64,000 nucleotides of DNA from Flavobacteriaceae bacterium UBA3356 (GTDB lineage: Bacteria > Bacteroidota > Bacteroidia > Flavobacteriales > Flavobacteriaceae). Of the stretch, positions 59,073 through 64,000 are shown piece by piece (within the stretch, counting starts at the first letter, position 1; each line of letters begins with the position of its first letter). A program made the position numbers and the translations under genes. The stretch lies in the NCBI GenBank assembly GCA_002360635.1, contig DEQW01000006.1, forward strand, positions 276,135-340,134, given 5' to 3'. The notes beneath the pieces were generated by a model. That model did no database searches and was not told the DNA's origin. It saw nothing but the letters and a program-made list of their open reading frames with translations.

Positions 59073-59264
59073 TTATAGTACTCTTACGTTTACTGCGTTC
59101 AATCCTTTTTTTCCTTCTTTTAAGTCAAATTCTACTTCGTCTTCTTCGCGGATTTCATCGATTAGTCCTGTAACGTGTACGAAATGTTCTTTGTTTGTTC
59201 CTTCTTCAGTGATAAATCCAAATCCTTTTGATTCGTTGAAGAATTTTACTGTGCCTTTTTGCAT
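59073..59264 (-). CDS. Cold-shock protein (CspA family)
   Basis: 63 residues forming one cold-shock domain. KGTVKFFNESKGFGFITEEG near 3-22 carries the RNP1 motif (KGFGFI) and KEHFVHVTGL near 24-33 the RNP2 motif. DEVEFDLKEGKKGLNAVNVR near 42-61 completes the five-strand barrel. It binds single-stranded RNA and DNA and acts as an RNA chaperone. A TACATTCG box at 59294-59301 on the minus strand is a candidate -7 element and would give a leader of about 25 bases, short for a cold-inducible csp. The remaining gap to 59401 holds nothing I can name. Confidence 0.93.
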   Translation of the reverse strand: MQKGTVKFFNESKGFGFITEEGTNKEHFVHVTGLIDEIREEDEVEFDLKEGKKGLNAVNVRVL

Positions 59265-59401
59265 TGTAATAAAAATAATTAATTAATAAAGTGCGAATGT
59301 ACTGCATTAAAAGTTATAAAAGCACATTTTAACAAATTATATTTCAATTAATTACGAATCGTGGCAGAATCAGACTTTTACGGGCAACGAAGTTTTTACA
59401 A

Positions 59402-59926
59402 CTATTTTTCCTTTAACCATTTTAACCGCAAACTTGCGTTTTTATCTTCAACTGGTTGAACAATTAACGTATCACCTTGAAAAGAAAACCTTCTTTGAAC
59501 TACTTTTCCCCAATCGCCCGGATTGGAATGTGAAAGCCGCGTATGCTCAACTATATTTTGATCTTTTAAAATTTTATAGTTTCCTATGTAAATATACGAG
59601 CCGGTTAAATGCTTCAATGCTGCTTCAGAAATGGTATCGGTAAAGTTAGGAAAACGCAAATCGGTTTTTTCATAATCTTTTTTAAGTAAATGCAAGGCCA
59701 TATTCTTGTCTCCGTCGTACAACAAATATCCTTGCATGCCTCCACGCCACTTGCTCCAGTTTCCTAACGAGTCTTTTTGCTCCATAGCTTGAAGGCTCCA
59801 TAATCCCGGTAATTTATCTGCTTCGGTATTAGTTTGCTGTGTTTCTTCTTTAGCTACCTTATTATCTTTACAAGAGTTAAATGCAAGTCCTAAAAAAATT
59901 GCACACAAAACTATTTTAATGTTCAT
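59402..59926 (-). CDS. Lipocalin-like lipoprotein
   Basis: 174 residues. The lipobox is AFNSC (Cys near residue 19) followed by KDNK. The mature domain starts LPGLWSLQAMEQKDSLGNWS near 39-58 and continues GGMQGYLLYDGDKNMALHLL near 62-81 and IYIGNYKI near 112-119, the pattern of the lipocalin-like family that responds to solute or small-molecule binding. A specific ligand cannot be named. It is transcribed from the same strand as glyA, 40 bases downstream, and could be co-transcribed with it. Confidence 0.7.
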   Translation of the reverse strand: MNIKIVLCAIFLGLAFNSCKDNKVAKEETQQTNTEADKLPGLWSLQAMEQKDSLGNWSKWRGGMQGYLLYDGDKNMALHLLKKDYEKTDLRFPNFTDTISEAALKHLTGSYIYIGNYKILKDQNIVEHTRLSHSNPGDWGKVVQRRFSFQGDTLIVQPVEDKNASLRLKWLKEK

Positions 59927-59966
59927 ACTGCTTACGTTTAAATAAATAGAAAATCTATTTCAAGAA

Positions 59967-61241
59967 TTAATTTTTGAATAAAGGTCGGCCTTCCATTAAG
60001 GAATTTACCTTTTTAGCCACATCCTTTAAGGTTTCTTCATTTTCAAAATTGGTAATTACTTCATCAATTAAATCAACAATTTTAGGCATATCACTTTCAA
60101 TTAAACCTCTGGTAGTGATTGCAGGGGTTCCTATACGAATACCACTCGTTACAAATGGTGATTTATCATCAAATGGAACCATGTTTTTGTTTACTGTGAT
60201 ATCTGCTTTTTCCAGGGCTTCTTCCGCGTCTTTTCCAGACACGTTTTTGTTCCGAAGATCGATTAACATCATATGATTATCGGTTCCACCACTGATTATT
60301 TTGTAGCCTTTTTTCATGAAAGCATCGGCCATTACGGCTGCGTTCTTTTTTACTTGAACCATGTAGTGTAAAAAATCGTCCGTTAATGCTTCACCAAAAG
60401 CAATCGCCTTTGCCGCAATTATATGTTCTAATGGCCCGCCTTGATTGCCCGGAAAAATTCCGCTATTTAACAAGGTTGACATTTTTTTAAGCTTGCCACT
60501 TTTCAATTTTTGCCCAAAAGGGTTTTCAAAATCTTTCCCCATCACAATCATTCCACCGCGAGGTCCGCGTAATGTTTTATGTGTTGTGGTTGTACAAATA
60601 TGACAATGTGGTACTGGATCACTTATAATTCCTTTGGCAATTAATCCGGCCGGGTGTGCCATATCGGCTACTAGAATAGCACCAACTTTATCGGCTATTT
60701 CACGAAATCGTTTATAATCGATTTCACGAGAATAAGCAGAGGCACCTGCAATAATCATTTTTGGCTTTTCGGCTACGGCAATTTTTTCAACTTCATCATA
60801 ATCAATCAATCCAGTTTCTTCATCCACCCCATAGAAAACAGGGTTGTATAATTTACCCGAAAAATTCACTGGGCTTCCGTGTGTTAAGTGCCCACCGTGA
60901 GAAAGGTCGAAACCTAAAAACGTATCACCTGGTTTCATACAAGCAGCGAAAACAGCTGTGTTAGCTTGCGATCCACTATGAGGTTGCACGTTTACATATT
61001 CAGCGTTAAAAAGTGTTTTGGCTCGGTCTATGGCTAATTGTTCAACTTTATCAACCACTTCGCATCCACCATAATACCTTTTGCCGGGATAGCCTTCTGC
61101 ATATTTATTGGTTAAAACCGAGCCCGCAGCTTCCATGACTTGATCGCTCACAAAGTTTTCTGAAGCGATTAGTTCCAGTCCGTTTAATTGCCGATTTTTT
61201 TCAGCTTCAATCAAGTCAAATATTTGAGTGTCTCTTTCCAT
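59967..61241 (-). CDS. glyA: Serine hydroxymethyltransferase
   Basis: 424 residues, full length. LNGLELIASENFVSDQVMEA near 19-38, KYAEGYPGKRYYGGCEVVD near 47-65 and the PLP-lysine motif TTTTHKTLRGPRGGMI near 217-232 are diagnostic. It converts serine and tetrahydrofolate to glycine and methylene-THF, feeding one-carbon metabolism. Its start is 216 bases from fahA, which runs the other way. A TATTTTTG box at 61370-61377 (minus) could start it with a long leader of about 125 bases, in which I see no conserved riboswitch. Confidence 0.97.
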   Translation of the reverse strand: MERDTQIFDLIEAEKNRQLNGLELIASENFVSDQVMEAAGSVLTNKYAEGYPGKRYYGGCEVVDKVEQLAIDRAKTLFNAEYVNVQPHSGSQANTAVFAACMKPGDTFLGFDLSHGGHLTHGSPVNFSGKLYNPVFYGVDEETGLIDYDEVEKIAVAEKPKMIIAGASAYSREIDYKRFREIADKVGAILVADMAHPAGLIAKGIISDPVPHCHICTTTTHKTLRGPRGGMIVMGKDFENPFGQKLKSGKLKKMSTLLNSGIFPGNQGGPLEHIIAAKAIAFGEALTDDFLHYMVQVKKNAAVMADAFMKKGYKIISGGTDNHMMLIDLRNKNVSGKDAEEALEKADITVNKNMVPFDDKSPFVTSGIRIGTPAITTRGLIESDMPKIVDLIDEVITNFENEETLKDVAKKVNSLMEGRPLFKN

Positions 61242-61385
61242 ATCTTTTTTAATAAAAAACCTATTCAGTTAAAACAGGCACAGTGATTTTTAAACTAAAT
61301 TAACTAAGGGTCTCAATTGAATTAATGGCGTTTCCGTTAAGGAAATTATAAAAAACCTCATCGAGATGGCAAAAATACAAAATGG

Positions 61386-61417
61386 TTGTGGTTAGTCCCT
61401 CAGAAATTATATATTTG
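61386..61417 (+). promoter_or_regulatory. Promoter of fahA (TTG - 21 bp - TATATTTG)
   Basis: TTG at 61386-61388 and TATATTTG at 61410-61417 are 21 bases apart, within the tolerated spacing for Bacteroidota. The ATG at 61458 lies 40 bases downstream. Confidence 0.55.
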
Positions 61418-61457
61418 ATTACTCTTTTTACAAATTACAAACTACAAAAAAACGAAT

Positions 61458-62741
61458 ATGCCTTTACAAGCTAACGATCCATCTTATACATCCTGGCTGG
61501 AAGTGCCAAAGAACAGCGACTTCCCTATACAGAACATTCCATTTGGTGTGTTTTTAACCCGTGACGATGTTATTACTATTGGTACCCGAATAGGCGATAC
61601 CGCAATAGATTTAGGCGCTTTACATCAACTTGGCTATTTTAAAGGAATAGACCTTACCGATGATATTTTTCTACAAGATAGTTTAAACGACTTTATAGCC
61701 GATGGCCGTAAAACGTGGCGTTTGGTTCGAAACAGAATTTCTGAAATTTTTAGGGAAGGCAGCAATACCGAACTTAAAGATAACAACAAACATAGAGATC
61801 AAATTTTATTCGATCTTGATGAAATTGAAATGCAATTGCCAGTAGATGTTGGTGATTATACCGACTTTTATGCAAGTAAGGAACACGCGACCAATGTAGG
61901 CTCGTTATTCCGTGACCCTGAAAACGCATTGTTACCTAACTGGCTTCGCATACCTATTGGTTACCACGGGAGAAGTTCTTCTATCATTCCTTCTGGCACA
62001 CCCATTAAAAGGCCCATTGGCCAGCAAAAACCGGGTGATGATGGAGTTCCAGGCTTTGGTCCTTCAAAATTAGTAGATTTTGAATTGGAAATGGCTTTTA
62101 TCACTACAGCTGCTAACGATCTTGGAAAACGAATTTCAGTTGAAGATGCCGAAGAATATGTTTTCGGTCTCGTTATGTTCAACGATTGGAGTGCCCGAGA
62201 CATTCAAGCGTGGGAATATGTGCCCCTTGGCCCATTTTTAGGTAAGAGTTTTGCTTCTACCATTTCACCTTGGATCGTAACTTTAGATGCTTTAGAAGGT
62301 TTCCGTGTGGATGGTCCAGACCAAGATCCTGAACCACTACCCTACTTAAAACAAGGTCCAAAAAAGAATTTCGATATTAATTTGCAAGCTGTTATTCAGC
62401 CAGAAGGTGGCGAAGAAAATATTGTGGCCAACAGTAATTTTAAATATATGTACTGGTCTATGTCGCAACAATTGGCGCACCACACCGTAAATGGCTGTAA
62501 CGTGCGTAGTGGCGATATGATGGGTAGCGGAACCATCTCTGGCCCTACAAAAGACAGCTATGGATCTATGTTAGAATTAACTTGGAAAGGTCAAAACCCA
62601 TTAAAACTTTCTGATGGGACAGAACGCAAGTTTATAAACGATAATGACACTGTAATTTTAAGAGGATTCTGCCAAAATGATAAGGTGAGAATCGGCTTTG
62701 GAGATTGCAGCGGAAAAATTCTTCCTGCCGACCCGATGTAA
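61458..62741 (+). CDS. fahA: Fumarylacetoacetase
   Basis: 427 residues, full length. GDYTDFYASKEHATNVGSLF near 131-150 holds the catalytic His/Asp region, LRIPIGYHGRSSSIIPSGTP near 162-181 binds the substrate, and VDFELEMAFITT near 208-219 with MFNDWSARDIQAWEYVPLGP near 241-260 gives the metal site (Glu and Asp). It cleaves fumarylacetoacetate to fumarate and acetoacetate, the last step of tyrosine and homogentisate degradation. The other genes of that pathway are not in the window. It ends at a hairpin terminator that overlaps the next gene. Confidence 0.95.
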   Translation: MPLQANDPSYTSWLEVPKNSDFPIQNIPFGVFLTRDDVITIGTRIGDTAIDLGALHQLGYFKGIDLTDDIFLQDSLNDFIADGRKTWRLVRNRISEIFREGSNTELKDNNKHRDQILFDLDEIEMQLPVDVGDYTDFYASKEHATNVGSLFRDPENALLPNWLRIPIGYHGRSSSIIPSGTPIKRPIGQQKPGDDGVPGFGPSKLVDFELEMAFITTAANDLGKRISVEDAEEYVFGLVMFNDWSARDIQAWEYVPLGPFLGKSFASTISPWIVTLDALEGFRVDGPDQDPEPLPYLKQGPKKNFDINLQAVIQPEGGEENIVANSNFKYMYWSMSQQLAHHTVNGCNVRSGDMMGSGTISGPTKDSYGSMLELTWKGQNPLKLSDGTERKFINDNDTVILRGFCQNDKVRIGFGDCSGKILPADPM

Positions 62742-62764
62742 GTTTGGCATGACAATTGTATTTT

Positions 62765-62804
62765 AGCTCTCATAACCAAATTGAAATGTTATGAGAGCTT
62801 TTTT
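62765..62804 (+). terminator. Intrinsic terminator of fahA that contains the start codon of the next gene
   Basis: AGCTCTCATAAC (62765-62776) pairs perfectly with GTTATGAGAGCT (62788-62799) around an 11-base loop, followed by TTTTT. The ATG at 62791 lies in the 3' arm. It is 23 bases after the fahA stop. Confidence 0.8.
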
Positions 62805-63969
62805 ATTTACTATCGTCGCAGTTTTAGTTTTATCAGCTTGTAGCAGTGTAAAACGAAATCAGAAATTTATAGCCGAAGGTGATTACGACCGTGCTATTGA
62901 CCTTGCCGTAAAAAAACTTCAGAAAGATAAGTATGCCGACAAAAACGACGAGCATATCATTCTTTTAGAAGAAGCGTATAAAAAAGCTGTTTCAGAAAAC
63001 ACCAGGCGCATCAACTTTTTAAAGAAAAGTAACGAACCGAATAAGTCTCGATCTATTTATTACTTATATAAGAAGCTAGAAGACAGACAGTTTCAAATAC
63101 GTCCGTTACTGCCATTGTACAGCAACAGTTTGGGCAGAAAAGTAAACTTTAAATTTCAAGATTACAGCAATGAAATTATAGCCGCTAAACAAGCTTATGT
63201 AGCCGATTTATACAACGAAGCACTTCGTTTAAAGAACAATAACACTATTGAAGATTATAGAGAATCGTACTACCTGCTTTGCGATATAGCTGAGTTACAC
63301 CCTAATTACAGGGAAGTAAATTCACTATTAGAAGAAACTCGCTTTTTAGGCACCGATTTTATATTTGTTTCATTAAACAACCGTACCAATCAAGTAATTC
63401 CGTTTCGTATGGAAAGAGAGTTGTTAGATTTCAACACCTACGGATTAAATAATTTTTGGACTGAATTTCACAGCAAACGCGAAAATGGAATAGATTATAA
63501 CTATGCAATTGTTTTAAACTTACAAAATATAGGAATTTCACCAGAGCGTGTTTCAGAAAGAGAAGAGAGAAGGTCGCAACGCATAAAAGATGGATGGGAA
63601 TATAAAAAGGACAGAAACGGAAACTTTGTATTAGATGAAAATGGTGATAAGATAAAAATTGACAAGTATAAAACTGTGAGTGCTCGAATGTTTATAACCA
63701 CTCAAGTAAAGTCGGTTTTAGTAGCTGGAGATGTTGTTTATAGGGATTTATTAAATAATCAAAATATAAATAGCTATCCGCTCAGTTCAGAGTTTGTATT
63801 TGAAAATATTTTTGCCACTTTCCGTGGTGATAGAGGAGCGCTGACCAATGAGGATTTACGATTTATTCAAAACCGCTTTGTACCCTTCCCTACCAACGAA
63901 CAAATGGTTCTGGATGCCGGGGAAGACATAAAAATAAGGTTGAAAGAAATTTTGAAAAATAACTTTTAA
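62791..63969 (+). CDS. Lipoprotein with helical, TPR-like N-terminal region, uncharacterised
   Basis: 392 residues. Lipobox VLSAC (Cys near residue 17). FIAEGDYDRAIDLAVKKLQK near 26-45 resembles a TPR-type helix pair, and the helical, charged pattern continues to about 180. The rest is mixed and ends with a beta-rich region (VSARMFITTQVKSVLVAGDV). I do not recognise the family. The start is fixed by a TGA at 62782-62784 in frame, yet this ATG lies inside the perfect 12-bp fahA terminator stem, so its expression may depend on readthrough or refolding. Nothing is visible in the 31 bases after the stop. Confidence 0.72.
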   Translation: MRAFLFTIVAVLVLSACSSVKRNQKFIAEGDYDRAIDLAVKKLQKDKYADKNDEHIILLEEAYKKAVSENTRRINFLKKSNEPNKSRSIYYLYKKLEDRQFQIRPLLPLYSNSLGRKVNFKFQDYSNEIIAAKQAYVADLYNEALRLKNNNTIEDYRESYYLLCDIAELHPNYREVNSLLEETRFLGTDFIFVSLNNRTNQVIPFRMERELLDFNTYGLNNFWTEFHSKRENGIDYNYAIVLNLQNIGISPERVSEREERRSQRIKDGWEYKKDRNGNFVLDENGDKIKIDKYKTVSARMFITTQVKSVLVAGDVVYRDLLNNQNINSYPLSSEFVFENIFATFRGDRGALTNEDLRFIQNRFVPFPTNEQMVLDAGEDIKIRLKEILKNNF

Positions 63970-64000
63970 CTGCAATTTTCAGGTTAGGAAGCCAAACTTT

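Noticed and set aside
59945..59961. 7-bp AT-only inverted repeat between glyA and the lipocalin-like gene
   Set aside because: Stem AAATAGA/TCTATTT has one G-C pair per side and no strong T-run, so it is too weak to call a terminator.
1..64000. CRISPR arrays, tRNA or rRNA genes, prophage and integron features
   Set aside because: No regularly spaced repeats, cloverleaf-like sequences, rRNA segments, integrases or phage structural genes were seen.

Overview
The window is a low-G+C, gene-dense stretch of chromosome from a member of the Bacteroidota, most likely a marine or environmental Flavobacteriaceae. The evidence is a GldI-type gliding-motility lipoprotein, a subtilase with a type IX secretion (T9SS) sorting domain, many lipoproteins, promoters of the TTG / TAnnTTTG type, few Shine-Dalgarno-like sites, and families typical of this phylum (DUF3810, DUF922, DUF3820, META/NlpE lipoproteins, small DUF721). 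I recognise about 65 protein genes. I found no tRNA, rRNA, CRISPR array, prophage or transposase. No gene-free stretch exceeds 300 bases; the largest gaps (about 215-230 bases) lie upstream of the DUF2254 gene and of fahA.

Layout. 1-4982: surface glycan or lipid A-core assembly (GT2, LicC-like cytidylyltransferase, TagF/TagB-like polyol-phosphate transferase, WaaP-like kinase, GT4, pyruvyltransferase). It runs into tsaC, a three-domain NlpE/META lipoprotein, cca and ctaA (to 9114). 9201-15518: pRiA4b ORF-3-like protein, NdpA-like protein, ABC-2 transporter, uvrB, and an uncharacterised secreted HExxH protein. 15505-23867: GH3-like acyl-adenylase, rluF, Hsp20, DUF2254 protein, sucC, SRPBCC, DUF421, flavin oxidoreductase. 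23874-31815: T9SS subtilase, mnmA, YwqK-like repeat protein, yidC, pyrG, small membrane protein. 31937-36611: DUF3820, DUF922, OsmC, a LysM plus periplasmic-binding-fold lipoprotein, guaA.

36687-42911 (all minus strand) is a very compact run: TPR protein, ribH, small membrane protein, mutL, two rhomboids and an EEP-family hydrolase, mostly 0-5 bases apart. 43062-45921 is a replication/repair neighbourhood (recF, lipocalin-like lipoprotein, DUF721/DciA-like, ndk) with a RelE/ParE-type toxin-antitoxin pair between the DUF721 gene and ndk. 45985-52470: PhoD, NrnA, GldI, a cyclophilin-FKBP fusion, PepD, DUF3810. 52565-56827 holds two secreted amidohydrolase-family genes. 56939-63969: an orphan membrane protein flanked by related AT-rich arms, a beta-helix lipoprotein, csp, a lipocalin-like lipoprotein, glyA, fahA, and a lipoprotein whose start codon sits inside a terminator-like hairpin.

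There is no obvious defence island or biosynthetic cluster. The observations most worth following are: (1) an amidohydrolase pair in which only one of three domains keeps its metal ligands; (2) the terminator hairpin that contains the start codon of the gene at 62791; (3) a MutL with an intact ATPase but degraded endonuclease motifs; (4) a LysM-LppC-like lipoprotein that could be an analogue of LpoA; (5) a polyol-phosphate surface-polymer gene set in a Gram-negative; and (6) strong over-representation of the near-palindrome TTCWGAA in all reading frames and between genes.
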